Shown: in pieces, positions 35,888 to 45,541 of the stretch
How the letters are laid out: every line of letters begins with the position of its first letter
How positions within the stretch are numbered: the stretch's first letter is position 1
Assembly: GCA_044226045.1 (NCBI GenBank)
Contig: JBGAHR010000017.1
Span: 1-64,000, forward strand
Source of the DNA: Endoryza sp044226045
GTDB lineage: Bacteria; Bacteroidota; Bacteroidia; Chitinophagales; Chitinophagaceae
Length of the DNA: 64,000 nt
Direction of reading: 5' to 3'
Notes under the pieces: generated by a model
Seen by the model: only the letters and a program-made list of their open reading frames with translations
Told to the model about the DNA's origin: nothing
Database searches by the model: none
Position numbers and translations under genes: made by a program

Positions 35888-36769
35888 ATGAAAAAGGCAA
35901 CCTGGTTTATCTTTTTAGTCTGCGGTATCCTGGCCGGAAGCTTCATCCTGCTTGGGCGATACATCGGCATCGAATACATCAAAGTATTCCTCATATTTAT
36001 TGCCTACCTGGTTTCGGGGTTGATTATCCGAAGTTATTCGGTGCTTCATCATCGTGCTGTTCTTCTTTTCCTTTCACCCGCCTTTGCTGCTATTGCCTGG
36101 GGATTGATCAATCAATCCATCGCCGTCAGCTCTTCCCTGGTCGAATCAATCGTGTTGATCCTCGGCCTCAACACAGGTTACTATACCCGCAGCCTGCCCG
36201 GAGCCCGAAAAATGTATCCGGTCATTTTTGCCACACTGTTCGTTCTGGTTTTCGCCTCCTTTATCAATCCAAGAATTATTGCGGCTACCCGATTCGGCGC
36301 CTTACGTCACCAGATCAAAGCTCAAAAAGGACAAGTCATCCAATTCGAATTAGAAGGCCTCCACGGAGAAAAAATTAATTCGGAGAGCCTGCGGGGTAAA
36401 ACGATTTTGCTGGATTGCTGGTTTGTAAACTGCGACCCCTGCTACGACAAACTGAATTATCTTCTGACACTGCAGGACTACTACCGGAAAAGACAGGATG
36501 TGATCATCATTGCGGTAGCATCAGACAAAAACGCCGATTTCACAGCATTCCGTAAAGCAGTCAGGGACCTGCCCGCTGATATTTTGTATGCATTCGACCC
36601 GGGCGGTCAGCTCTCCAGCCAATTGAATATAACGGGTTATCCAACGGAACTCTTAATCGATTCAGCGGGGAAATTGCAAGACCATTTCATCGGATTCAAT
36701 GAAGACATCGCCCTGATCTATGTACCAACGACAATCAAGAAAATAGATCGGTTAGCGGCTAAGAAATAA
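35888..36769 (+). CDS. Membrane-anchored thioredoxin-like (TlpA/ResA type) protein
   Basis: A 293-residue protein with four N-terminal membrane helices (about residues 5-23, 31-50, 57-76 and 112-128) and a thioredoxin-like domain from about 145. The redox motif is CDPC (C182, C185) in LLDCWFVNCDPC, followed by a YPTELLID segment with the cis-Pro. Such proteins reduce or exchange disulphides in the periplasm, for instance in cytochrome c or outer-membrane protein maturation. An additional Cys (C177) precedes the motif. No partner gene lies nearby. Confidence 0.85.
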   Translation: MKKATWFIFLVCGILAGSFILLGRYIGIEYIKVFLIFIAYLVSGLIIRSYSVLHHRAVLLFLSPAFAAIAWGLINQSIAVSSSLVESIVLILGLNTGYYTRSLPGARKMYPVIFATLFVLVFASFINPRIIAATRFGALRHQIKAQKGQVIQFELEGLHGEKINSESLRGKTILLDCWFVNCDPCYDKLNYLLTLQDYYRKRQDVIIIAVASDKNADFTAFRKAVRDLPADILYAFDPGGQLSSQLNITGYPTELLIDSAGKLQDHFIGFNEDIALIYVPTTIKKIDRLAAKK

Positions 36770-36848
36770 TTGACGGACCCTTTTTCAAATGCCCAGACAG
36801 TAGTTATAAGCCTGCCCGGAGTCAGGCTGCCATTCTCCATAAACTCTC

Positions 36849-36856
36849 TATCTTGC
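36849..36856 (+). promoter_or_regulatory. -7-like element TATCTTGC
   Basis: Close match to TAnnTTTG, 19 nt before the ATG at 36876. Confidence 0.35.
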
Positions 36857-36875
36857 AACAAACTACCGAACCACC

Positions 36876-38034
36876 ATGTACCGCAGGCTCTCCTTTTGTA
36901 TTACCCTGACCTGTGTAAGCTTGTCTATAGTTGCGCAGGACACCATTCAGCAAATCACCCCGGGACGCGTAAACACAAAACAATCTGAGTCGAAACCTTA
37001 TCTGATCCTGATCTCTGCAGATGGGTTCAGGTATGATTATGCCGATAAATACGATGCTGTCAACCTGAAACAACTGCGGGCATCCGGTGTTCAGGCCGTC
37101 AGTATGAAGCCTTCCTACCCTTCCGTTACTTTTCCGAATCATTATACAGTAGCTACAGGCCTTTACCCTTCCCATCATGGCCTGGTCTATAACCAGTTTT
37201 ATGACCGCAACCGGAAACAGAGCTACAATATGGCCGACAGAAAGGCGGTGGAAGACGGAACCTGGTATGGCGGCGTTCCACTCTGGGTTCTGGCAGAGAA
37301 ACAAGGCATGATCACCGCTTCCTATCATTTCGTAGGAACAGAAGCTCCGATTAAAAATACCTTACCGACCTACTGGTATCGCTTCAGCAACAACACCGGC
37401 ATTGATTTCCGCATCCAAAAATTAGTAGAGTGGCTGGAACTGCCAGCCGATAAAAGACCTCATCTGATCACTTTTTACTTCAGTGAAGTGGATCATGCCG
37501 GACATATCTACGGACCAGAGGCAAAAGAAACAAGAGACGCGGTGCTGTATGTAGACTCTTCCATCGGAAAAATGGTACAAAGAGTTAAAGAAACCGGTCT
37601 GCCTGTCAATTTCATTTTCCTGGCAGATCACGGAATGGCCCCGGTAGATACCACCTCCCGCATCAACATCGGCACGATGATCGACACCTCCCGCTTCTAT
37701 ATGCGTGGTGGCGGAACCAGCCTGCACCTGTATGCCAAAAACAAAAAAGACATCATGCCCACTTACCTGGCATTGAAAAAACAGGCCAAAGATTTCAGGG
37801 TATTCCTGAGAGGACAAACACCTGCCCATTGGCACTACAGCATCAAAGATGATTACTTCAATCGCATCGGAGATATCTTCATCGTTCCCGTTTATCCAAA
37901 AATACTGACGAGGGCTCACCATCAACACCTTTGAAAACATCAACGTCTACCCAATGGTCTGCAAACTCCTGGGACTTACCTATACCCACAAGATTGATGG
38001 GAAACTGGAAGTACTGAAAGGAATACTAAAGTAA
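36876..38034 (+). pseudogene. Nucleotide pyrophosphatase/phosphodiesterase gene with internal deletion and frameshift
   Basis: The first frame (36876-37934) encodes a signal peptide and most of an alkaline-phosphatase-fold NPP: metal Asp in SADGFR (D49), nucleophile Thr in SVTFPNHY (T85), SEVDHAGH and ADHGMA. At about 37911 the frame breaks. The true C terminus continues in another frame from 37912 to the stop at 38034 (GLTINTFENINVYPMV then KLLGLTYTHK). About 35-45 residues normally lie between these parts, including the conserved HGYD/HGFD histidine that completes the metal site. They are absent, so a deletion of about 110-130 bp that is not a multiple of three is inferred. The product should be inactive. 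A sequencing error alone cannot explain it. Confidence 0.8.
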
Positions 38035-38354
38035 TTGGCCAATTAGTCAATTAGTGAATTTGCCAATGATGGATTACTAATGACGGATTACGGATTACGG
38101 ATGACGAATTACGGATGACGAATTAAATTGGCCAATGAAAGCGGAGCGAGAGCGAGAGCGGGAGCGGGAGCGAGAGCGGGAGCGAGAGTGAGAGCGGGAG
38201 CGAGAGCGGGAGCGGGAGCGAGAGCGGGAGCGAAAACTTATTCAGCGGCTTAAGTGTTCGCATAATTCGTGTAATTCGCGTAATTCGTGTAATTCGCATA
38301 ATTCGTGTTATTCGTGTTATTCACGTAATTTGTATCATAAACTCACTCCATCAC
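38035..38354. repeat. Compound word-repeat tract (four families)
   Basis: The gap is almost wholly repeats: GTCAATTA words (38035-38075), GGATTACGGATGACGAATT words (38080-38130), about fifteen GRGAGY hexamers (38141-38233), and seven or so units of period 10 built on GTGTAATTCG (38256-38331). The dipeptidase ATG lies 23 nt further on. Confidence 0.85.
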
Positions 38355-39527
38355 ATGAGAACGCTGCTGCTATTAGCTCTTCTTTTTTCCTTTTCATTGG
38401 GCCAGTCACAATCAACCGGGCAAAAAATTCACGATAAAGCCATCGTGATCGACACACACAACGATTTCCCGACAACGGCTATCGAAAAAAATTTGTCCCT
38501 CGATCAGTCCCTGAAAGGGAAAACACATTCCGATCTGCAACGACTCAAAGAAGGCGGTGTGGATATCCAGATCTTTTCTATCTGGTGTGATGGAAACAAA
38601 CAACAGCCTTATGCTTTCGCCAACCAGGAAATCGATTCGGTCTACGCCTGGGCAAGCCGCAATCCCGATAAAATGATGATCGTTTACAACAGTCGCGACC
38701 TGGCCAAAGCTGTCAAACAAAAAAAACTGGGCGCAATGATGGGTGTAGAAGGCGGCCATATGATCGAAGACGACCTCTCCAAACTGGATGCACTCTATAA
38801 AAGAGGCGTTCGCTATATGACGCTCACCTGGAATAACTCCACTTCCTGGGCAAGCTCGGCCATGGATGAATCCACCAAAAAAGACCTGGCTCAAAAAGGC
38901 CTGAATGACATGGGTAAACAAATCGTACGAAGGATGAATGACCTGGGAATGCTGGTGGACCTGTCTCACGTAGGCGAACAAACGTTCTGGGATGCAATCA
39001 ATACCTCCCGTAAACCCATACTCGTTTCACACAGCTGCTCCTATACACTGTGCCCGATATTCAGAAACCTGAAAGACGAACAGATCAAAGCAGTTGGAAA
39101 GAACGGAGGTGTTATTCACCTGAATTTCTTTTCCGGATTCGTCGATAGCAATTTCATGAAACGCAACAGTGAGTTTACCCTGCGTCATAAAGCAGAAAGA
39201 GATTCCCTGCTGAAGACAGTCAGCGATCCCTACTTTGCAGATACCTACCTCTTCGATAAATACAAAGAGGAAGTCGCTTCCCTTCGTCCGCCGTTAAGTC
39301 TGCTGATCGATCACCTTGATTATATTGTCAAACTGATCGGGACGGATCATGTTGGATTGGGCTCAGACTTTGATGGCATCAATTCGTCTCCAAGAGAACT
39401 CGATGATGTCACCAATTTCCCGCTCATCACCGAGGAACTGTTGAAAAGAGGTTATAGTAAAAAAGATATCACCAAGATACTGGGTGGTAATTTCATTCGA
39501 TTGCTCAAAGCAAACGAAAAACCCTAG
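38355..39527 (+). CDS. Exported dipeptidase, M19 (renal dipeptidase) family
   Basis: M19 enzymes are di-zinc hydrolases that cleave dipeptides, often with a D-residue at the C-terminal side. The 390-residue protein has a signal peptide (to about residue 18) and the metal ligands IDTHND (H35, D37), GVEGGH (E132), DLSH (H205) and VSHS (H226), then the GLGSDFDG motif near residue 340. All active-site residues appear intact. It is followed 22 nt later by an amino acid permease, which suggests uptake of the released amino acids. Confidence 0.93.
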   Translation: MRTLLLLALLFSFSLGQSQSTGQKIHDKAIVIDTHNDFPTTAIEKNLSLDQSLKGKTHSDLQRLKEGGVDIQIFSIWCDGNKQQPYAFANQEIDSVYAWASRNPDKMMIVYNSRDLAKAVKQKKLGAMMGVEGGHMIEDDLSKLDALYKRGVRYMTLTWNNSTSWASSAMDESTKKDLAQKGLNDMGKQIVRRMNDLGMLVDLSHVGEQTFWDAINTSRKPILVSHSCSYTLCPIFRNLKDEQIKAVGKNGGVIHLNFFSGFVDSNFMKRNSEFTLRHKAERDSLLKTVSDPYFADTYLFDKYKEEVASLRPPLSLLIDHLDYIVKLIGTDHVGLGSDFDGINSSPRELDDVTNFPLITEELLKRGYSKKDITKILGGNFIRLLKANEKP

Positions 39528-39549
39528 CAAATAGCTGCAACAAGTATAC

Positions 39550-40953
39550 ATGGCTGCCAAAACGCCCAAAGAGGATCGTTCAACCATAGAACTCAAAAGA
39601 GTGTTGGGACTACCCACGGCGATCCTGCTGGTAGCCGGTATTATGATTGGCTCCGGTGCATTCAAAAAGATTGCTCCGATGGCTCAATCTCTCCCCAGTG
39701 AACCCTGGATACTGGTGGCCTGGGTGATCGGTGGCATTATAACCCTGATGGGTGCCTTTACTTATGCAGGGCTGGCGAGCCTCACTACCGTTTCAGGTGG
39801 CGTGTACGAATATCTGCGGCTCTGCTATGGAAAACCCGTTGCCTTTCTTTTTGGCTGGATGATGTTTACTATTGGCGGCAGTGGCGCTATCGCGGCACTG
39901 GCTTTTGTTTTTGCACAATCCGTCAATACCCTTCTGCCCTTTCCCAATCCGCTGGACAACTGGAAGGATTATTCCATCGCTGATACCATATATCCGTTTG
40001 CCAGTTCGGGCATTAAACTTTTTGCGATTGCGGTAATGGCTGTTCTCACCTGGATAAACTACAGAGGAGTGAAGAACGGCGGAGTGTTGAATAATATCGT
40101 AACCGCTGCGAAGATACTGGGCATTCTATTCCTGATTGTATTGGGTTTTTTTGGCGCTTCGCATGGACCAACAGTAATCACGGAAACACCTGCTGCAGAC
40201 TTGTCGGGCTTATCGCTGTTCAGCGCTTTGTTTGGCGCCCTGTTAAGTGTTCTATGGGCTTATGACGGATGGGCAAATATTACTTATATCACCGGTGAGA
40301 TCAGGAATCCTCAAAAGAATGTACCACTGGCCATCACCGGTGGCGTGCTGATCGCCATGACCCTTTATATTTTACTGAATCAATCCTACATGCGGGTGCT
40401 GTCGATCGGGGAACTGGCAGGTATAAACGAAAACGAAGTAGCGGCCGCGGAAGTAGCCAAACAATTGCTCGGGCAAACCGGTGAACTGATCATTTCCATC
40501 CTGATCATGATCTGTACTTTCGGGGCCGTGAATGCCTGCATCATGGTATATCCCCGATTGTATTACCGCATGGCGCAGGAAGGATCTTTTTTCCGCAACG
40601 CAGGCTTTGTTCATCCGGTTTATCGTACGCCTTATGTATCGATCATTTACTCTTTTGTATGGAGCAGCATCCTCGTCATGTCAGGAACTTTTGATCTGCT
40701 CACCAACCTGGTGATCTTTACAGGGTTCCTGTTTTTTGGCGCTATTGCCCTGGGTGTTGTGAAAATGAAACGCAAGGGCGTGATTACTACCAAAGTGATC
40801 GGGTATCCGTGGATACCCGTATTGATTGCCCTGTTTTCGCTTGTCCTTGTGGTTAATACAGCCTGGGTTCAACCGGTCCAGTCTTTGATCGGCCTTTTAC
40901 TGGTTGCCAGTGGTGTTCCTTTCTATTTCTATTTTAAAAGACGATATAAATAG
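39550..40953 (+). CDS. APC-superfamily amino acid permease
   Basis: A 467-residue inner membrane transporter with twelve predicted helices. The first helix carries the substrate-binding GxG pattern (MIGSGAFKK, about residues 35-43); YEYLRLCYGKP and an AYDGWANI segment (helix 6) are typical of LAT-type APC exchangers. It is most like amino acid permeases of the YkfD/SteT type. It probably imports products of the dipeptidase encoded just before. No terminator is visible after it; the 252-bp gap to 41205 shows only the terminator of the next, convergent gene. Confidence 0.9.
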   Translation: MAAKTPKEDRSTIELKRVLGLPTAILLVAGIMIGSGAFKKIAPMAQSLPSEPWILVAWVIGGIITLMGAFTYAGLASLTTVSGGVYEYLRLCYGKPVAFLFGWMMFTIGGSGAIAALAFVFAQSVNTLLPFPNPLDNWKDYSIADTIYPFASSGIKLFAIAVMAVLTWINYRGVKNGGVLNNIVTAAKILGILFLIVLGFFGASHGPTVITETPAADLSGLSLFSALFGALLSVLWAYDGWANITYITGEIRNPQKNVPLAITGGVLIAMTLYILLNQSYMRVLSIGELAGINENEVAAAEVAKQLLGQTGELIISILIMICTFGAVNACIMVYPRLYYRMAQEGSFFRNAGFVHPVYRTPYVSIIYSFVWSSILVMSGTFDLLTNLVIFTGFLFFGAIALGVVKMKRKGVITTKVIGYPWIPVLIALFSLVLVVNTAWVQPVQSLIGLLLVASGVPFYFYFKRRYK

Positions 40954-41136
40954 GCTGCGCTTTCATTTTTCATTATTAAAATGAGGTGGGTCGAGACATT
41001 CTCCTGCCGCCCTATTCAACAGCAAATAGTGTCAGTCCAATTTTACGGATGTTGGAATCCAGTTGGTGATAAACGTTTAGGGGTATACAGAACGAATTCG
41101 GCTCTGTACGAATGGTGATAGAAGTAGCATTTATCC

Positions 41137-41173
41137 AAAAAAAGGGGCTGTCCCGATTAATGGAAACAGCCCC
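41137..41173 (-). terminator. Rho-independent terminator of the gene at 41206
   Basis: On the minus strand, GGGGCTGT/ACAGCCCC form an 8-bp stem followed by seven T residues, 33 nt past the stop. Confidence 0.85.
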
Positions 41174-41205
41174 TATATGCGTATATAAACCCCCTGGAAA
41201 AACGC

Positions 41206-41385
41206 TTAGACCTGTGCTTTCTTTTTTGTTTTGAAGAAATCACCGATGCCGCCGAAATTATCGCTCAGCAAATCTTTTCCTTTCTTCATCATCTTTCTCT
41301 TTTGCTCCGGTGTCATTTTGGAGTAACGGTAGTAGCCATATGCGGCAGCAGCTGCCAGCAGGAGGCCAATTGCTTTTTTCGCCAT
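41206..41385 (-). CDS. Small single-helix membrane protein
   Basis: A 59-residue protein starting MAKKAIGLLLAAAAAYGYY: one short Ala-rich membrane helix followed by a Lys-rich segment (EQKRKMMKKGKDLL) and a GGIGDFF stretch. I chose the ATG at 41385; the frame is open to 41430. It has its own strong terminator, which supports a real transcript. It resembles small Bacteroidota proteins that resemble YtxH-type stress proteins in layout; no function is known to me. Confidence 0.65.
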   Translation of the reverse strand: MAKKAIGLLLAAAAAYGYYRYSKMTPEQKRKMMKKGKDLLSDNFGGIGDFFKTKKKAQV

Positions 41386-41660
41386 AACATTGAATTTTAT
41401 TGTTATTGTATTAAGAGCTTTATCTGTCATTTATTATTACAATATCGTGCCGGAATGGTTTTAGACTGGAAAATGTGATTTGTAGAAGACTGGCGACCAA
41501 ATTTGAGCAGTTTTTTCCTCAGATTATTGACATCCTGCAGCTGAGAAGGTTTCCATTAACAAATCATTCAACGTATAAACCTTTATTGGCTGGCTATTTC
41601 AATTCGTGAATTAAGTAACTTGTACGGTAAATTCTTGCTGCACGACCAAAACTATTGCTC

Positions 41661-43883
41661 ATGAAAAGAGTCTTTCTCTTCCTCCTCCTGCCCTTGCATC
41701 TGTTTGCCCAAAAATTCAACGCCACTGAAATAGCCCGCTGGAAAGCACAGGCTAAAAAAGTTACCATCATTCGCGATAACTGGGGCATTGCCCATGTGTA
41801 CGGTAAAACCGATGCCGATGCAGTATTTGGCCTGCTATACGCCCAATGCGAAGACGATTTCAGCCGGGTTGAATTGAATTACCTGGAAAAACTGGGAAGG
41901 CTTTCCGAGGTAAACGGCGAAAAGGATTTATATGATGACCTACTGAACAGGATCGTACTCGATTCGGCAGAGGCTATGGCCGATTATGCCAAAACGCCTG
42001 CCTGGTTAAAAAAGCTGCTGCAATCCTATGCGGATGGAATCAATTACTATTTATATACACATCCCGAGGTAAAACCAGCCATCTTAACCCGGTTCCAACC
42101 CTGGTTTCCCTTGCTATGGACCGATGGAAGTATCGGTGCCATCAATACCGGCGGTGCGACAGTGGCCGACCTAAGAAAATTCTATAGCAGTGATCGCCGC
42201 GATCCGGTTGCCCATGCGGGTTCGTTAAAACCAATAACGGGAATAAAAACATTTGATGAAAACAATCCGGATGCGCTTCCCTCGGGATCCAACGGATTTG
42301 CCTTCTCCGGAAAAATCACCGCGTCGGGTAACTCCATACTGTATATTAATCCGCACGTAACTTTTTATTTCCGTCCGGAGATTCAAATGCAGAGCGAGGA
42401 AGGCCTGAATGTGTATGGCGCCGTAACCTGGGGTCAGTTTTTTATTTACCAGGGCTTTAATGAATACTGTGGATGGATGCACACATCCAGTGCGGTGGAT
42501 GTGGCCGACCTCTACGCGGAAACTATTGTACATAAAAACAATAAAACCTATTATCAATACGAAGGACAATTAAAACCGGTCAGCCGGAAGACATTCACCC
42601 TTCGCTATTTGAAAAATGGAGTGATGGAAACAAAGTCCATTCAGGTTTTATATACGCATCACGGGCCGATCATGGGAGAAAAAGACGGCAAATGGCTGGC
42701 GGTAAAAGCCGTCAACCGATCATTAAACGGGTTGATCCAATCCTGGACCAGGACCAAATCAAAAGGGCTGGCGGACTTTAAAAAAACCATGGGACTGCTT
42801 TCCAATACTTCCAACAATACCGTATTTGCGGATAACAAGGGGAACATCGCTTACTGGCACGGCAATTTCATACCCATCAGGGATCCTCAGTTCAATTGGG
42901 AGAAACCGGTAGATGGCTCTGTCAAGGCAACAGAGTGGAAAGGATTTCATACAGTGGATCAGTCGGTACATGTGTACAATCCTGCTAATGGCTGGATCCA
43001 GAACTGCAATTCAACACCCTTTACAGTATCTGGAAACAATAGTCCGAAAAAATCAGACTACCCAACCTATATGGCTCCCGATGGAGAGAACTTCCGAGGC
43101 ATTAATGCCGTGAGGGTGCTGGAAAAGGGACAGCAATACACGATCGATAAAGTGATAGAAGCGGGATATGATAAATATCTTTCTGCGTTTGCCATTCTGG
43201 TTCCGTCATTGGTGAAGGCTTATGAAAACAACGCGAATGATTCGTCCTACGCTTCGCTAAAGGAACCCATTGCCCTGCTGAAACAATGGGATTTCTATTC
43301 TGCTGAAAATTCTGTTGCCACCACGTTAGCCATCGAATGGGGTCAAAAAATACTGGGTGTAATGATGCGGTCAGAAGAAGACTACGAAGACCTTGATCAG
43401 GTTGAAAGAACACAGAGATTTGCTCAGAAGGCGACTGCGGCTCAATTGCTCCCGTCATTGCAGGCAACCATCAAAGACCTTACTTCGAAATTCGGTACCT
43501 GGAAAGTGGAATGGGGTTCCATCAATCGCTATCAGCGACTGTCCGGAAAAGTGAATGAAACCTTTGATGATAAACAGCCAAGTCTGCCGGTGGCCATGGC
43601 CGCTTCTACCTGGGGAACGCTTCCCTCTTTTGTAAGCCGTTATATGCCTGGCACCAAAAAGAGATATGGCTTCAATGGAAACAGTTTTATCTGCGCAGTT
43701 GAATTTGGAAAGAAACTGAAAGCAAAATCTTTGCTTACCGGCGGTGTGAATGGAAATCCGCAATCACCGCATTTCAGTGATCAGGCGGAGATGTACACCA
43801 AAGGCATTTTCAAGGAAGTATTGTTTTATAAGGAAGAGGTGAAGAAGAATGCAGAAAAAACCTATCATCCGGGAGATAAATAA
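41661..43883 (+). CDS. Exported penicillin/acyl-homoserine-lactone acylase family Ntn hydrolase
   Basis: A 740-residue Ntn amidohydrolase with signal peptide (to about residue 16, LFAQ). After self-cleavage the N-terminal Ser of the beta chain is the nucleophile; here GSNGFAFSG gives S210. The alpha part contains RDNWGIAHVYG, and the beta part has YINPHVTF, HTSSAVDVADLYAE and the WTRTKSKG segment with the oxyanion region. Substrates in this family range from penicillins to N-acyl homoserine lactones and N-acyl amino acids; sequence alone does not choose. It is placed 15 nt before an amidase gene. Confidence 0.9.
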   Translation: MKRVFLFLLLPLHLFAQKFNATEIARWKAQAKKVTIIRDNWGIAHVYGKTDADAVFGLLYAQCEDDFSRVELNYLEKLGRLSEVNGEKDLYDDLLNRIVLDSAEAMADYAKTPAWLKKLLQSYADGINYYLYTHPEVKPAILTRFQPWFPLLWTDGSIGAINTGGATVADLRKFYSSDRRDPVAHAGSLKPITGIKTFDENNPDALPSGSNGFAFSGKITASGNSILYINPHVTFYFRPEIQMQSEEGLNVYGAVTWGQFFIYQGFNEYCGWMHTSSAVDVADLYAETIVHKNNKTYYQYEGQLKPVSRKTFTLRYLKNGVMETKSIQVLYTHHGPIMGEKDGKWLAVKAVNRSLNGLIQSWTRTKSKGLADFKKTMGLLSNTSNNTVFADNKGNIAYWHGNFIPIRDPQFNWEKPVDGSVKATEWKGFHTVDQSVHVYNPANGWIQNCNSTPFTVSGNNSPKKSDYPTYMAPDGENFRGINAVRVLEKGQQYTIDKVIEAGYDKYLSAFAILVPSLVKAYENNANDSSYASLKEPIALLKQWDFYSAENSVATTLAIEWGQKILGVMMRSEEDYEDLDQVERTQRFAQKATAAQLLPSLQATIKDLTSKFGTWKVEWGSINRYQRLSGKVNETFDDKQPSLPVAMAASTWGTLPSFVSRYMPGTKKRYGFNGNSFICAVEFGKKLKAKSLLTGGVNGNPQSPHFSDQAEMYTKGIFKEVLFYKEEVKKNAEKTYHPGDK

Positions 43884-43898
43884 TCATTTGTTATAACT

Positions 43899-45530
43899 AT
43901 GAATCGTCGTCATTTTTTAAGAAACAGTTCATTGGCTGGCGTGTCGCTGGCTTCCCTCAGTTTCGCCGCCTGCGAGCAAACCGAAGAGAAAACAACTCCA
44001 AACGCTTCGCCGGAAGCAAACAACGCTGATGATTTTATTTTGAATGAAGTCACTATCGATGAGCTTCAGCAGAAAATGAAATCGGGCGAGTTGAGTGCTG
44101 AAAAGATCACCCAGTTGTACCTGGATCGGATTGCCGCCATCGATAAAAGCGGGCCGAAAATCAACGCGGTGATTGAACTCAATCCCGATGCCCTGGCGAT
44201 CGCGAAGCAAATGGACGCAGAAAGAAAGTCGGGGAAAGTCCGGGGCGCCCTGCACGGCATTCCTGTGCTGATAAAAGATAACATCGATACCGCCGACAAG
44301 ATGCAAACCACTGCTGGTGCACTCGCAATGGCTGGCAATATGGCAAAGCAGGATGCCTTCATTGTAAAAAAACTCCGGGAAGCAGGTGCGGTATTGTTGG
44401 GTAAAACCAATTTGAGTGAGTGGGCTAATTTCCGCTCCACCAATTCCTGTTCGGGCTGGAGCAGCCGGGGTGGTCAGACCAAATGTCCTTATATCATTGA
44501 TCGCAATCCCTGTGGGTCCAGTTCAGGATCCGGTGCGGCGATCGCGGCTAATCTTGCCACCATCGCCATTGGAACAGAAACCGACGGCTCCATCACCTGT
44601 CCATCATCCATCAATGCGCTGGCAGGTATAAAACCCACCGTTGGCTTGTGGAGCCGTTCCGGCATTATTCCAATCTCTTCCACGCAGGATACTGCCGGAC
44701 CCATGGCCAGAACTGTTCGGGATGCGGCTATTTTGTTAGGTGCACTAACGGGCGAAGACACTGACGATGCAGCCACCGCCAACAGTAAAGGAAAAGCCGA
44801 GTCGGATTATACCCAATACCTGAAAGCAGACGGCCTGCAAGGAAAAGTTATCGGGGTAGATGTTAAAAAGAAAAGTACGAATCAATATATGAACCGGCTA
44901 TTGGAGGAATCGCTCGAAGCACTTCGGAAAGCCGGCGCGAGGGTAGTGGAGATTGACTATGTGGAAGAAATAAACAAACTCGGTCGTTTTGAACTGAGCA
45001 TTCTTCAATATGAATTCAAAGACGGCGTCAATAAATACCTGGCAAAAGCGCAACATCCCTCGATAAAAACACTCGCTGATGTCATTGCTTTCAATAAAAA
45101 GAATGAAGACAAAGCGATGCCTTATTTCAAACAGGAACAACTGGAGAACTGCGATAAGAAAGGAGGGCTCGAAACGGAAGAGTATAAAACCGCTTTGAGC
45201 AAAGGCAGGGATGCCTCCCGCAAAATCATCGACGAAGTGATGAGCAAAAACAAGCTTGATGCCATCGTTGGACTTACCATGGGACCGGCCTGTGCCATCG
45301 ATGTAGTATATGGCGACCGCTGGGGAGACGATTTTCTTACGCAACCGGCAGCGATGGCAGGTTATCCGCACATCACGGTACCGGCCGGTTATATTTATGA
45401 CTTACCGGTAGGTTTGTCTTTCTTTGGTACTGCCTATACGGAGGGTCCCCTGATCAGCCTGGCTTATTCTTTTGAGCAACTTACCAAAAAAAGAAAGAAA
45501 CCCGGGTTCAAAAGATCTTTCCTCGATTAA
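43899..45530 (+). CDS. Amidase signature enzyme, twin-arginine/lipoprotein export
   Basis: A 543-residue amidase. The N terminus has NRRHFLRNS and a Cys at residue 25 after a hydrophobic run (SFAAC), so it is probably exported by Tat and lipid-anchored. The Ser-cisSer-Lys triad is K126 (PVLIKDNID), S207/S208 (CGSSSGSG) and S231 (TETDGSITCPS). The family hydrolyses simple and peptide amides, including N-acyl amino acid amides. Export of an amidase is unusual, as most are cytosolic, but fits a role next to the exported acylase and D-aminoacylase. Confidence 0.93.
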   Translation: MNRRHFLRNSSLAGVSLASLSFAACEQTEEKTTPNASPEANNADDFILNEVTIDELQQKMKSGELSAEKITQLYLDRIAAIDKSGPKINAVIELNPDALAIAKQMDAERKSGKVRGALHGIPVLIKDNIDTADKMQTTAGALAMAGNMAKQDAFIVKKLREAGAVLLGKTNLSEWANFRSTNSCSGWSSRGGQTKCPYIIDRNPCGSSSGSGAAIAANLATIAIGTETDGSITCPSSINALAGIKPTVGLWSRSGIIPISSTQDTAGPMARTVRDAAILLGALTGEDTDDAATANSKGKAESDYTQYLKADGLQGKVIGVDVKKKSTNQYMNRLLEESLEALRKAGARVVEIDYVEEINKLGRFELSILQYEFKDGVNKYLAKAQHPSIKTLADVIAFNKKNEDKAMPYFKQEQLENCDKKGGLETEEYKTALSKGRDASRKIIDEVMSKNKLDAIVGLTMGPACAIDVVYGDRWGDDFLTQPAAMAGYPHITVPAGYIYDLPVGLSFFGTAYTEGPLISLAYSFEQLTKKRKKPGFKRSFLD

Positions 45531-45541
45531 ATCTTGTCGAC

